Notes: a model not told the origin generated them from the letters alone. Shown: positions 1 through 11,759, counted from the stretch's first letter. The stretch: 64,000 bases of DNA from Euphorbia lathyris (GCF_963576675.1 NC_088916.1:77331501-77395500), one strand, 5' to 3'. Program-made: numbers and translations.

Positions 1-63
1 CAGACCTGGTCATATATGGAATTAAATCAAGTTAAATTAATCCCCGGCAACGGCGCCAAAATT
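1..63 (-). mobile_element. Internal edge and primer-binding site of an LTR retrotransposon (minus strand)
   Basis: Positions 41-58 read as the 3' end of plant tRNA-Asp. On the minus strand this is TGGCGCCGTTGCCGGGGA, the tRNA-Asp primer-binding site known from Athila-like Ty3/gypsy elements and related non-autonomous elements. It sits four bases from an LTR end at 64, so the internal region runs leftwards out of the window. No coding sequence is visible here, so the family cannot be settled. Confidence 0.75.
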
Positions 64-1343
64 TGATGGGTGTCGAATCCACCAAAGATAATTATAACTT
101 TACTTAGCCGAAAATAAATTGTAAAAGAGCAAGTAAAGGTCGTACCCAAAGGATTAATACTAATCTAATCACAAATATAAGCAAGCAATTAACAAAAAAT
201 AAATAAGGGGGATTGAAATTGTTGATTAATGAATAAATAAAAATTGCAGAATCAAATTGAAATTGAATGTAAAATTATATGTTGGAATTTCAGTTAAGGG
301 AGATTCCGCAGGCCAAACAATTATTTTCCATCGATCATTGACAGTGAGACATTATCTTAATTAACATGATCTGGATTGGTTATAGCCGTTCCTTATTCAT
401 TCCCGACCTAATCCTTCCTTAATTGTAAAGCAAATCCTAGAGCGCCTAAAGATAAGCTCCTATTCGACAGACAGTTCTAGCTTAGCGCTTAGAATTTAAT
501 CTGTCGAAAGCATTAGGAATTAGAAGGACCCAACCTAAGTTAACCGAATTCTTAGCGATTCCGATTCAAACCAAATTACATATTCATACGCTTGATAATA
601 GCTAGGATTTCAGATGATTACAAATCCTATTTCCTAACATTGTTCGATGAATGAAAAAGCAAAAGTCTGGCCAAACCTTCACCTGAACTTTCATTGAAGG
701 TATGATTTCATAGATCAATAAATATGTAAACAGATCACATAAAATTAGATTACTGAAATTAAGAACAACAATCTCACAATTGAAAATAATGCTCGCCTTT
801 GATTAATCCCTTAACCGAATAAAGTATTTAGCTACACATAGTCATGAAATCGACTATGATAGCCATTAAAGACGATAAATAAAGCTAACTAAGAAACCAA
901 AAAGAGAAAAAAAACCTAAAAAGAACTTCCCCCCAAGGTGTAAATTCTCATCTATTTATAGAGAAAACCCTCTCCTAAAAGTTGGGTAACAAAATAATAT
1001 CTATCTAAATCATCAACCTCTTTTACAAATTTCAAATCCCTGATTTTCTGCCTTTTATTTCGAGTTGGAAAAGGTCCTGGTCAATTTGAACATCAGAAGA
1101 TTCGGAGGTCCTTAGTCTTGGGCAAGACTAACTCCATTTTCGCTTCAGCTCCTTTAATTCAGCACCAAATTCCTTTCTGGTCTAAAGTTTCTCTAATTAA
1201 GCCCAATTCTGCTCCTTTTAATCATTTGAGTCCTGTGGAGGCAAATCAAACCAAAACAAGCAATAATACCCAGAATAACACCAAATTAATTAAATAACCT
1301 AGCACTAAAGTGGACATTTGAACGTTGAATTGGAGACTTATCA
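64..1343 (-). repeat. 5' LTR (minus-strand orientation) of the truncated LTR retrotransposon
   Basis: The segment starts TGAT next to the primer site and ends ATCA at 1343, so its termini form the short TG...CA inverted repeat usual for LTRs. It is AT-rich and has no open frame of interest. The outer end is inferred from the terminal repeat and from the abrupt start of the neighbouring TIR element at about 1344. The second LTR is outside the window, so the length of 1,280 bp cannot be confirmed by comparison. Confidence 0.6.
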
Positions 1344-2133
1344 ATCCTACGTGGCAAAGTAAAAAGGGTTAATACACATATTTGCCCTCGTGTTTTCTCG
1401 GAAAAACACATATGCCCCTGTATCAAATAAACCCACTAAAATCTCCTTGTACTTGTTAATAAGTTATCATGCCACGTCCCTTTTTTAAAAATTTAAATAA
1501 TTAAAAATATGTCTACATGGCAGTTCATATAAGTAGCAGTTCATACCTAGGAACAGGTTTACCCTAACGTCTAAAATGAGAGAGAGTCGAAAGAAAGAGA
1601 GAGAGAGTGATTTCCCTAATGCTCGCATTATTCTCCATCTCCTTGAAGGCTACCAGGTACGAATTAATTAAACTTTGAAACAGTCATTAAGCTTTTGGGT
1701 TAAACGGTTTCTATATTTTACAGGTTTACATTCAGCGAGTGTTTGCTACTATTGAGAAATGATATGCTCATAAATATCCAGAAAGCGGCTTTATAATTGT
1801 GTTCAAACCAGAAATGTTTCTGATTCTATGTTTTATTGAGTTGATGATTTCAATTATATGCAGTTCATGGATGATGCGGTCAAATTTATGAACAAGTCGT
1901 TTTAGGATGAATTCTGGCACAAGAAGTTGTATGCTGTGACTTAGGAATTACAATGCTATGTAGACATATTTTTAATTATTTAAATTTTTAAAAAAGGGAC
2001 GTGGCATGATAACTTATTAACAAGTACAAGGAGATTTTAGTGGGTTTATTTGATACAGGGGCATATGTGTTTTTCCGAGAAAACACGAGGGCAAATATGT
2101 GTATTAACCCTTTTTACTTTGCCACGTAGGATT
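1344..2133. mobile_element. Non-autonomous TIR element with ~175-bp near-perfect inverted repeats
   Basis: About 175 bp at 1344-1518 recurs inverted at 1958-2133 (ends AATCCTACGTGGC / GCCACGTAGGATT). Arms this long suggest a Mutator-like or foldback element. The 440-bp centre has a GA-rich stretch (about 1577-1607) and no long open frame. No target-site duplication is visible beside these ends. The left side abuts an LTR directly, so the element was probably cut by that retrotransposon and its true right end may lie beyond 2133. Confidence 0.65.
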
Positions 2134-2171
2134 CATTTTGATTTGTTGGCAGTTGACGTGGCATGACGTGG

Positions 2172-2187
2172 CGTTCCACGTGGAACG
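2172..2187. repeat. 16-bp perfect palindrome with a G-box core
   Basis: CGTTCCACGTGGAACG is its own reverse complement and contains CACGTG, the core bound by plant bZIP and bHLH factors. It lies in the 108 bp between the two copies of the terminal sequence. No gene lies close by, so any regulatory role is unproven. Confidence 0.4.
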
Positions 2188-2241
2188 GCGTTTGTGCCAA
2201 ATCATCATTCCGTTAGTGTGGGGTATATCCGTAGGGTTATG

Positions 2242-2332
2242 ACAAGTACAAGGAGATTTTAGTGGGTTTATTTGATACAGGGGCATATGTGTTTTTCCGA
2301 GAAAACACGAGGGCAAATATGTGTATTAACCC
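2242..2332 (+). repeat. Third copy of the TIR-element terminal sequence
   Basis: These 91 bp repeat 2020-2110 essentially without change, at an offset of 222 bp and in the same orientation as the right arm. This is either a tandem duplication at the element's right end or part of a longer subterminal region. The following 2333-2640 is AT-rich DNA in which I see no feature. Confidence 0.7.
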
Positions 2333-2639
2333 GTTTATGATTCGGAAGGATTTTGATTATGGAAAATCAATTTATACATGGTAGTCAACTTTAATATAGA
2401 TGAATTGATTATTCATTTGCAAGCTTAAGTCATCTTCCTTTTGACCGAATATATACATGTAAAATGTACTTAACAATATTATCCCAAAGATGTAGAAAAT
2501 ATATCAAATAATCCTTGATGTTGGATCAAAGAAAGTAAATAACGAACCTGAAGAAAGTGAATTCACCAGGAAAGATTTCCCAGCAGGGTTTAATATCATA
2601 AAACTTTCTTTCATTTAATAATGTGATGTCATGTATATT

Positions 2640-3803
2640 AATATGAGAATCTCAGTGGCGGGTTCCTTCCTAGGGTCTTTCCGACCAAATTTTCGAAGGG
2701 GATATCACTAGGGCTCGAGACCTTTTTCCGAATCATGTTTTTTTTTTCTTTGTACGAGTTAGCTAGGGACTAGGATAGACCAGATGATATTTTAATACCC
2801 CACGGAACATGTGGGACTCCCAGTGGTTGATCCCATCCCAATGAATGTATGACCAATTTTTCAAAGGGATATTACTTAGTCCCAATATTATTTTGTCGAC
2901 TCGTGTTGTCTAGTCAGGGTCTTAGATCGAATTCTGGTGGCATGCTTCGTTTTAGAGTCTTTCTGGCCAAATTTTCAAAGGGGTGCCACTTGGGCAGAAA
3001 ACCTTTTTTTTGACTTGTGTTTTTTTCTTCTCCATACATCCTAGTCAATATTTGGGGATTGACTCTATAATATCCTGGTACCCCATGAAACATATGGAAC
3101 TTCTGGTAGCCGGTCCCGCTCTAGGGACATTCTAGACAAATTTGTAAAGTAGTTTGAGTACGATTTAAGACTGCATTTTTAACTTGTTTTTTTCTCTATA
3201 CTTGCTAGATTGGATCTAAGATGGACCCCATGATATCTCGATACCCTGAGGAATACGTGGGAATTTTGGTAGTCGATTCCATCTGACGATCTTTGCAACC
3301 CAATTTTTAAACGAATGCCACAAGGGCATACGATCGTATTTTTGGGTCATGATTTTTTTCTCTCCGTACGCCCTAGTCAAGATTGAACCCATAATATCCC
3401 AATATCCCATGGAAAACATGAGACTTCACATGGTTGATCTTGTCCCAATGGTTAGTCTTGCCAAATCTTCGAAAAACCACTAGGGTTTGGAAGTGTTTTT
3501 TCTCCGAACAGGCTAGTTGGGTTCGAAGATACACCCCGTGAAATCCTATTACCATTAGAAACACATGAGACTCTTGGTTTTTGGTCCCATCCTAGTGTCT
3601 GTCCACCTTAAAAGGGTACCACTAGAGCTGAAGACTGGTTTTTTGACATGTGTTCTCCATGGGGCATAGTTAAGGTTTATGAGCGACCTCGTGAATCCCA
3701 TTACCTAAAGGAACACGTGGGACTTTAGTGTTCGGTCTTCTCCCTAAACTTCTTTTCGACTAATGTTTTTTCCTTAACGGCTGGGATTGACCTCGTGATA
3801 TTC
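2640..3803. repeat. Degenerate tandem repeat, ~165-bp unit (left block)
   Basis: A motif resembling gaccaaattttcgaaggg recurs near 2683, 2851, 2965, 3133, 3298, 3460, 3605 and 3757. Between copies lie recognisable versions of 'ctcgtgtttttt', 'gatatctcgataccccga' and 'aacatgtgggactcc'. Most spacings are 145-168 bp, with one short unit. The units are old and diverged. Short minus-strand frames here (3216-3564) repeat the same peptide because they read the repeat, so they are not taken as genes. Confidence 0.7.
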
Positions 3804-3806
3804 TAA

Positions 3807-4556
3807 GAGCAACTCTAGTGGTGATATTAAAGGACCAATTTGTAATTTTGCGGTGACCTCCAACCACTAGAACTATCAAAAACCAAGTCGCAGAATCAAG
3901 CAAGTCGCTCGATCCAACGACTTGCTTCCTCTAAATTCATGAGGAGCATACTATACGCGCCCCATGGAGAAAGAGAGACACGCACAGTGTCTAACACTGT
4001 AAGGAAGCAAATGTAAGCTACAATCATGGATGCATGCGATTGAAATGTATATTTAGTTCTTATTTATTGTGGGCTCACCACTAACTTTTGTCTCTGAGTA
4101 ATATATTTTTTAATAAAAAACTAAAGCCAAATGTATACTTAGTTCTTATTTATTGTTGTTTTTTCTTTAATATTATTGGTAGTTTAAAAATAAAGCATAA
4201 ATTTCTGGCCTTCTTCATAAATTAAAATTTCTGACCATTGTGCATAAATTAAAATTTTAATTTTGAGAATTAAAAATGTAACCCAAATTTTTATATACAT
4301 CGATCTTAACCTGCTGAATTAAATATTTATTCATTATTTTTTTTGTAGTAATATTTATTCATGATTTACTGTATTATTATTATAAATAGGTTAATTAATT
4401 AATATTATATAACAAGTAGGACCCATTAAATTGTGGTGTAAGTGGCTAACCATTAGAGAGAAATTTGGATGAAGTTGTTTTAAAGGGAGAGTTGTTAGAA
4501 ATAGGTTATGTGAAATGGTTGGAGGGTGTGCAACCCTCTGACCATTAGAGATGCTC
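3807..4556. mobile_element. PIF/Harbinger-like non-autonomous element (750 bp)
   Basis: The termini are inverted repeats: GAGCAACTCTAGTGGT on the left and the complement of GAGCATCTCTAATGGT on the right. A 3-bp TAA lies on both sides (3804-3806 and 4557-4559). GAGCA-type ends and a TAA/TTA duplication fit the PIF/Harbinger superfamily. Removing the element and one TAA restores a continuous unit of the flanking tandem repeat, which confirms the borders. The interior is AT-rich and codes for nothing recognisable. Confidence 0.8.
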
Positions 4557-4559
4557 TAA

Positions 4560-4800
4560 TACCTCCGGGAGACTCCTAATGGTGGAGCCCTTCCTAACAA
4601 ATGCCTGACCAAATTTTCAAAGGGAACTAGGGCTCAACACACTTTTTCAACTCGTGTTTATTTCTTTGTACTATCTAGCAGGGTTTGAGATCGAACTAGG
4701 GATATCTCGATACTCCGAGAAACATGTGGGTATACTAGTGGTCGATTTTGTCTCGGATCTTTCTAGCCAATTTTTTAAAGGGGTACAACTTCTAACTTGC
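4560..4800. repeat. Degenerate tandem repeat, ~165-bp unit (right block)
   Basis: The repeat continues directly from the left block after the inserted element, with the motif again near 4609 and 4768. 4800-5007 then holds AT-rich DNA with no recognised feature. Confidence 0.65.
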
Positions 4801-5016
4801 ACCTAAACTTTTGTCAGAGATTAATAAAAGATCTATGACTGGATCTTAACTATCACCTTTAGCTTTTAGTTTGAACGGTTCCATAACATGGTATCAGACT
4901 TTTTTGGACCAAACGGCCGAGAGTCTGAGTCCTAACAACCTCATTAATTTGTGGAATTAAAAACACATGATGGGATATGCTTGTGTTGTACATGTTGCAA
5001 ATTTAATGGGTATTTG

Positions 5017-5555
5017 AAGGGACGGCACCAGGGGGGTTGGGGGGGGGGGGGGGGGGGGGCTCCAGCCCCGGCCGGCCGTCCGAGAATTGAGAAATTTTTT
5101 TTTAGTAATGGTGTCTCGTAATATTTTGGAGAGAATTATATTGACTCTATGTAGTATTATAGTAATGTTTAAAGGTAGATGAGATGGTTAAGGTTGCTTG
5201 CTTTTATTTGAGAGGTCCCGTGTTCGATTCCTTTCAACCTCATTTTCTTTTAAAAAGTTTTTATTTTTAAATGGACTCTTTATTTGTATTTTCATAACAC
5301 TTTTGAATTCATTTTTAATATGTCTTTACCATTAAAAAAAATAAACATATTTAATATTCAATTAGTTGAATGTTAGTTTCTAAAAAAATGATAACATTTT
5401 CACAGTTTTAATGCGTTGGAGGCTAAAAAAAATTTGCATTTTGAAAATTTACTGTCAACCGTACAATTAATTTCGATTTTTTTTTTAACGTTTTAAAATT
5501 TTTTTTTATTGATATGTTTGAGCCCCGGGTCATTCGGAGTCCTGGTTCCGCCATT
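5017..5555. mobile_element. Short MULE-like element with 9-bp TSD and a G-tract
   Basis: GGGTATTTG occurs directly at 5008-5016 and 5556-5564, a 9-bp target-site duplication as expected for Mutator-like elements. The ends are an imperfect inverted repeat (AAGGGACGGCACCAGG on the left; the right end complements to AATGGCGGAACCAGG). Inside are a run of about 21 G (5039-5059) and a tRNA-like stretch at 5176-5243 with the B-box-like TGTTCGATTCC. It encodes no protein. Confidence 0.7.
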
Positions 5556-6009
5556 GGGTATTTGCGTGTAGAAATATATCATAAATTAATAAAAATATCT
5601 ATATAACTGAGCTTTAACTATCAGCTTTACTATTTTATTCAAAAGGGTTGAATGAAAACTTATAGCAATTCTACAAATGGAAAATTACAAAAATGGGTGT
5701 AATGGGATGCCCATTTACATTTTCAGACCCATTATCAACCAACTTACATATATAGACTGATTTATTTTGAAATACCCATAATATCCTTCATATATATAAG
5801 TTACTTAATCAGAATTTCACCCCCTCTCTCTTATTTCGAAAATTAGTCTCACAGCTCTCTCTCTCTCTCTCTCTCTTATTTTTCCTTAAGATCCTTCATT
5901 GGAACACATCAATCTAAGCCCAAGCCTTATTATGTAAGTATGATGTTAGTTTCATATGTTTAAATCGCTTTTAACTTGTTGATGTTGTTTTTGAGGTTAG
6001 AAATTTGTA

Positions 6010-6305
6010 AATCTGTACTTGATTCGCGGAAGATCGCGTGCTTCGCAGATTATGATTTCGATTCGCGAAATCTTAATATGCGAAGTCGATGGAAGGTTGT
6101 GTATGCGTTTTTTATTCGCATACTTCGCGGAATTCGCATATGGAATATACGCGAAGTATGCGAAGATATGGTGTTTCATTATTGGATTCGCACACTTCGC
6201 ATATTTTACGTATTTGCGAAGTATGCGAAGTCTGCGAATGTATTTGCGATATATGCGAATTCGCATATTCGAATAACTGCGAATTATGCGAATTATGCGA
6301 AGTGT
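6010..6305. repeat. CGAA/TTCGC palindrome array upstream of the transposase
   Basis: Dozens of short copies of TTCGC, GCGAA, CGAAGT and ATGCGAA occur on both strands, some joined as TTCGCGAA-like palindromes. Frames on both strands that read through it are artefacts of its low complexity. Related arrays lie at 10140-10435 and 13785-13935 in the same element. Confidence 0.7.
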
Positions 6306-6371
6306 ATGTTATTTCATTATGTTATTTCATTCTGTTATCTCATCCTTTTTTTGTTTATTATTGATAGAAGC

Positions 6372-8996
6372 ATGTCATCCCAGTTTGTATTGTGTGTGAT
6401 CATGTGGAATGGCCGGTGGAAAACAATTGGTAAGAACATGACATACGAGGGGGGTGAGAAGAAATTGCTGAAGTTGTCGCCGGGAATGAGCTTGGAAATG
6501 CTGCAAGAGATAGTATACACTACTGCTCATGTTGACCAATGTCATTTGATCTGCGTATGACTATGCAGTTAACTTACGGTCCAAAGCAACTACCTGGGGC
6601 AGTAGTTCCGATTGTTGATTCAAGTGATGTTGAGTGTTTTTTAGATTATTGTCGGATGAAAACTGACGATGTTACCCCACTATATGCTAATTTTGAGTCA
6701 CGAACAATCCAACCGCGAGTTATGAAAGTAGAGAATGTTATTCATTCAAGTTGTGATGCCAATGCCACCATTGAATTTGAAACAACTCCTGAAGTAGACA
6801 ACACAACTGTTGAACACCCACCTCATAGGCCAGGAAAAGAACCAATCACTGAGTTCAATATTGCATCCCACACTCCTGGTTTAGATGATATTAGCTCGAA
6901 TCCGGTTTATCGTCCGAAGGACCAGATGTACGATGATGACATTTGGGGTCATGATGACATAGAGGAAACGGTAAATGATGGACAACCTACCCCTCCGAGA
7001 CCATCGCATTGCGAAGCTGTTCCCTAAAGCAGGGTATTGGCAGAGAATGTAGAAACAATAAGGAAGAGGAGTGATCCATTTCGATGGCTACCTGAGATCC
7101 ATGATGCACCTAAGTTTACTATTGAAGATAGTTCATCGAAAGGGGTCGTCGGTTTAAAGGTACACGACATGTTCTCCAACAAACAAGAATTGCAAGATGC
7201 ACTAGGTAAATACGCAGTTAATAACAGGTTCGAATGGAAAGTGTACAAGTCTAACAAGTCCATGTTTGAGGTTAGATGTAGACATTCAGATGTATGTAAA
7301 TGGCGTGCTAGAGGAATTGCGATATCTAATTAAAGTTTGTTTAGGCTCCGAAGAATGGATACAATGGACAAACACACATGTTCTAGAGATCAAATGTTAC
7401 CACATCACAGGCAAGCGGGGAAATGAGTGGCTGGCATACTACTTTCGGATAAGTTTGATATCCAGGGTAGAGTGTTTAGACCAACGGACATTGTGAAAGA
7501 TTTTGAGACTCACTATAAAATAAACTTGTCATATATGCAGGCTTGGAGAGCAAGGAATTGGGCGATAGAAGATGTGATGGGTTCACCGGAAGAGTCATAC
7601 ATGTTGTTGCCGGACTATTGTGAGACGTTGAAAGCATGCAACCCAGGTACGGTAACACATATTCAAACTGACGATGCTGATCATTTTCAGTACTTCTTTA
7701 TGGCGTTTGGTCCTTCACTTAGAGCTTTTAAAGAACACAGTCGCCCTGTCATTTGCGTTGATGGAGCATTCTTAAAAGGTAAGTATCCAGGACAATTGTA
7801 CATTGCAGTTGGGAAAAATGGTAATAACCAGATTTATCCTATCGCTTTTGGGTTGGACCAAACGAGAGCAATGAGGCTTGGAGTTGGTTCATGACCAAGC
7901 TCAAAGAATGTATTAGGGACATAGAGAATTTTGCCGTCATCTTTGATAGGCACAAAGGAATTGACTATGCTGTGAATTTGGTGTTTCCAAATACAATACA
8001 TGGATGATGTTGTCACCATTTGAAAATGAACCTACAGGCCAAATTCAGGTCAGTTAGAAAGATAGGCGATGTGTACTGGGGAGCTACTAAAGCTTACAGG
8101 GTTTCAGATTTTATCGAAGCATTTGCTCGACTACGTGAGCTACATGGCCCAGCAGCATATCTAGAGCAAGCTGGTATCCAGAGATGGTCGCGTGCATATT
8201 TTCATACCCGTCGTTATAACATAATGACAAAAAACATTGCTGAATCATGGAACGTGGTAATGGTTGAAGGAAGACGTTTGCCCATCATAATGTTGATAGA
8301 GTACATTAGAACTACTGTCCAACGATGGTTCTACGAAAGACAAACAACGGCTGGTAAATATTTTATACGTTGTCATTTCTGGTAATTTAGATAATACATA
8401 AATACATTAGCTTCATGTTTCCATTTCCAGGAGCACGAGAACATTATCTGTCATTGTACGGTGAACGGAAGATGAAGAAACATATTACGAAAGTTATACC
8501 GTGTACATTCAATGGAATAAACCAACACACATTTCAGATTGGGGACCGAGGGAAAGGGGGAATTATTGACTTAAATGCAGGTACTTGCATGTGTAGGCAA
8601 TGGCAACTTTCTCAATTTCCTTGTAAACATGTATGTAAAGTTGCATGTGAGAATCGACTAAGTAACGCATACCAATGGGTTGATAAATACTACACCAACA
8701 ACGTAGTTAGATTAGCTTACGCAGAGTGTATCTACCCGCTCGGACCCCAGACGGAGTGGAAAAACGATGACCCTCCAAGGAATGTGCTTCCCCTTGTAAG
8801 AGGTTTTGCCCCAGTTGGACGACCAAGAAGTCAGAATAGAAGACCGTCACAAGGTGAAAACCCATTGCCAATGGTATGTAGCCGATGTGGGAATAGCGGG
8901 CATAATAGGTTGAATTGTCACCGACCGTTGCCAAATACAAGTCAAACTCCAAGTACAATAGCAAGTTCACGAAGTTCTAGGATTTCAAACAATTGA
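6372..8996 (+). pseudogene. MuDR-type MULE transposase (degenerate)
   Basis: It would cut and rejoin the element's TIRs. Pieces in order: N-terminal region (6372-7024); DNA-binding MuDR N-terminal domain (about 7120-7330, CRHSDVCKWRARG); MULE transposase domain (about 7660-8350) with the DDE aspartates in ICVDGAFL and IFDRHKG and the CCHHL motif; SWIM zinc finger (CMCRQW...CKH, about 8586-8630); CCHC knuckle (CSRCGNSGHNRLNC, about 8878-8919). A GT-AG intron near 8356-8430 fits. Damage: a frameshift near 6540, an in-frame TAA at 7025-7027, frame loss between 7331 and 7427, another shift near 7890, and a TGA near 8005. The domain set and order match autonomous plant MULEs, but no full-length protein can be made. 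Confidence 0.9.
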
Positions 8997-9147
8997 TGCG
9001 GTTTGAGCAAAATATATCCTTATGTTTTTGTAAGAGCAAAATTATCCTTATGTTTTTGTAAGAACATGTATCCTTATGTCTTGTGAGATTAATTATTCTA
9101 ATGAATTTGTACGATGAAGCTTTATTATGTTTTGTAAGATTATGTTT

Positions 9148-9300
9148 ACTAATCCAGTAGATAGCACATGGGATAGTGGGTTCTGTAATGATTCAGTAGA
9201 TAGCACATGTGATAGTGGGTTCTGTATAATGATTCAGTAGATAGCACATGGGATAGTGGGTTCTGTAATGATTCAATAGATAGCACATAGGATAGTTCGT
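9148..9300. repeat. Four tandem ~47-bp repeats downstream of the transposase
   Basis: The phrase agtagatagcacatgggata followed by gtgggttctgtaatgattc occurs four times with slight length change. It lies between the transposase stop and the next ORF. It also makes the minus strand encode a short repeated peptide, which I do not treat as a gene. Confidence 0.75.
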
Positions 9301-9357
9301 TTTATGCTTTCTATAAGACCCACACATCTCAGTCTCCATTATCACCCACTTGTGAAA

Positions 9358-10053
9358 ATGGATCCATCCAACTTCCCTATGGAATATAGCATCATCACAA
9401 CCCTCAACCAGTCTGAGTGTACTCAAAAGATGATTGAATATCAATATGATGTTGTCCGCTCTTACGAACAAACATTTATTCAACCGGAAATGTTTCATCC
9501 CGATTTCCCGTTTATGTCTTGTTTCAAACTTCCAATAAGGGGAGAGTTCCCCATGAGCTCAATGCACATGTGTTGGTTCTTATGCTACATGCATTACATA
9601 CCAATGGAATTTTCTTTATTTGAATGGTGTGACGGTCTATGTGGAGGTAATATTCTTGCAAACGTACAAACATTTATGAAATGGTTTATGCCACTTAATG
9701 CCTGGAATGCGTATTTTTCTCGATTGTTGTTTGAAAACACAAGGGTTTTTAGAGCAAACTATACGCAGAGGAAAAATATTTCTGTAATATTTTTCCTGAA
9801 AGTGACACCGTCTACTGCATTTTATGATCTTCATGATGCTTATTCAACTTCTTTATATGCAAATTGGCAATCTTTTCTTGATGCATTTATTTCTCTCCAA
9901 CGAGCAAGTGCGCAGAAAAACAATTGCAGTGAAGTATGGGGACGTGCCGAAACATCATGGTCAAGTCTTCCATCTGATTATATCGACACAATCCATGAAG
10001 TAGTAGATATTTTTGAGACCGAGCAGTCTGTTGGGATTGATATGAGGGATTAA
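9358..10053 (+). CDS. Unknown MULE-borne protein, about 231 aa, open
   Basis: I do not recognise a family. The frame is open from 9304; the ATG at 9358 (MDPSNFPMEY) looks a more natural start than the upstream one. The product is rich in aromatic residues (FPFMSCF, CWFLCYMHYIPMEF, WFMPLNAWNAYF) and Met, with an acidic C-terminus. I see no zinc-binding or catalytic signature and no clear signal peptide. It sits between the transposase and the protease gene, on the transposase strand, inside the element's TIRs. Unlike its two neighbours it has no stop or frameshift over about 700 bp. It could be an accessory protein of this MULE family or a captured fragment. Confidence 0.5.
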   Translation: MDPSNFPMEYSIITTLNQSECTQKMIEYQYDVVRSYEQTFIQPEMFHPDFPFMSCFKLPIRGEFPMSSMHMCWFLCYMHYIPMEFSLFEWCDGLCGGNILANVQTFMKWFMPLNAWNAYFSRLLFENTRVFRANYTQRKNISVIFFLKVTPSTAFYDLHDAYSTSLYANWQSFLDAFISLQRASAQKNNCSEVWGRAETSWSSLPSDYIDTIHEVVDIFETEQSVGIDMRD

Positions 10054-10139
10054 TGTAGTTTATATGTTGTTGTACTAGTCAAATAATGTGTGTTTTTAGA
10101 TTGTTTGGTTGTATCGAAATAATGTGTGTTTTAGTTTGT

Positions 10140-10435
10140 GTAAAACAACTTCGCGAATAGATGGACAACTTCGCGAATTCAGTGATATGCGAATTCGCGA
10201 ATATATGTGTTTGCGGATCAGGAGGTATGTTCGCGAAGTTGAAGTTCTTCGTATACATTCGCGTATCGTATTACAGTGTTTGCATAACTGATGCGGCTTC
10301 GCGAATACACCAGTTTGCAGATCAGGAGGTATGTTCGCGAAGCTGATGTGCTTCGTATATGCATGGTTACCTTCGCGAATATGAATACTGCGAACTAATT
10401 ACTACGCGAATAAATGTTCAACTTCGCAAATATCT
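10140..10435. repeat. TTCGCGAA palindrome array between the ORF and the protease gene
   Basis: ACTTCGCGAAT, TTCGCGAAGT and related motifs recur throughout; one phrase containing 'gatcaggaggtatgttcgcg' is repeated at about 10217 and 10320. The array lies where the two convergent transcription units meet, 70 bp beyond the stop of the protease gene. Confidence 0.7.
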
Positions 10436-11759
10436 GTGAACACAAAAATGGGAACAATATATAACAAAATATATAACACGTACAAAAAACACAAATAGTA
10501 CAACTCAAAATTTATACAGTTTGCCATGGAAAATTTCAAGGACAACACGTAATCTAAGGAAATCTCCATCATCTGGGTCTAATTCATGCACCTGCCGACC
10601 AGCTGTTAAAAGTTGAGAAAAAATGCACACCAGCATCCCACAATCGTTCGATGCTGTTCTCTGTTGTGGAGTGTTCGGTAGCCTAGTCCACCCTATCCGG
10701 TTGTCCTGATTTTGACCATTCCACCCTATGGTTTTGCCAATAGCGTATGCAAGTATGGTCATGGGCCTCTGGAGTACTTGACCAAGCTTCTCCTCACTGT
10801 CATTAGAAAGACAACTATCATATATGTACATGTGCATATTCGTTGTATTTAGCACTCCTAATATCCAGTGGTTTTCTTTTATGTTGAATGGCATGAATAT
10901 TCGCTTTAAACCCTTTCATGGTCTCATAAACATGTCATTTCTACCATTAATCGTATTACACACATAGCCCATATCCAGATTGTGTGACAACTGTATATAT
11001 CCGGTGAATTGGCTATCACATGTAGTCCAGTCCTCATCTAAACCATTCTCGAACGACTGGCGCCACAACAGATACAGGAATGCATCAATGTGCTAGTTAA
11101 AAAAGAAATATAGACATAAGTCAAACACATGCTTCACAAACATATGCATCACAAACAAACAAACCATAATATTTAAAAGCAATACCTCCCCGTCCCAATA
11201 TTTTCCCGGTGTCTCAGCTTATATGAACCACGGGATTTCCGGCTGTAGTGGTTCTGCCCCTTTAACGAGCCTTGACGACTTTTTGTTGCAAAAATTCCTC
11301 CATACCTCATACGTAGACACATCATCCTTATCAATCCGGACTGACCATGACGTAGGTACAGAAGGTGCTCTAGGAAAGGCGGGACTCTGTGATACGACAA
11401 TATCCATGCACCGATCTACCTTCTTAGTTCCCTTCTTGGCTACCTTCTTAGTTCCCTTCATAGCCACCTGCTTACACCTTTTTCCTTTCTTTTCCTCGGT
11501 GTACGGTGTTGTCACGTGATCTGATCGCTTCCTTTGTCGCACCGCCCTTAACGGCTGAGGCTTATGCACATCATCTATCACGGCTTGTGTGTTCTCGCTT
11601 AAAGTGATAATTGCTTCCTGTCAAAACATAATGACCGAACACACTGTAGGGAACATATTTAAAAATAAATATAAAACTACATGTATATAAACTATCATAT
11701 ACCTTTTCAGGGAGCATCTCTTGTGGTTCCGTGTCATCGCCGATTTCAATCACCTCCCC

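Noticed and set aside
41..58. tRNA-Asp gene fragment
   Set aside because: Only the 3' 18 bases including CCA match, placed next to an LTR end: this is a primer-binding site, not a tRNA gene.
3216..3564. Small minus-strand genes with MGYWDIMG-like sequence
   Set aside because: Both frames read the ~165-bp degenerate tandem repeat; no start context or family.
5976..6371. Upstream extension of the transposase frame and antisense frames at 5997-6266
   Set aside because: They read the CGAA palindrome array, giving repetitive YAKYAN-type peptides on both strands.
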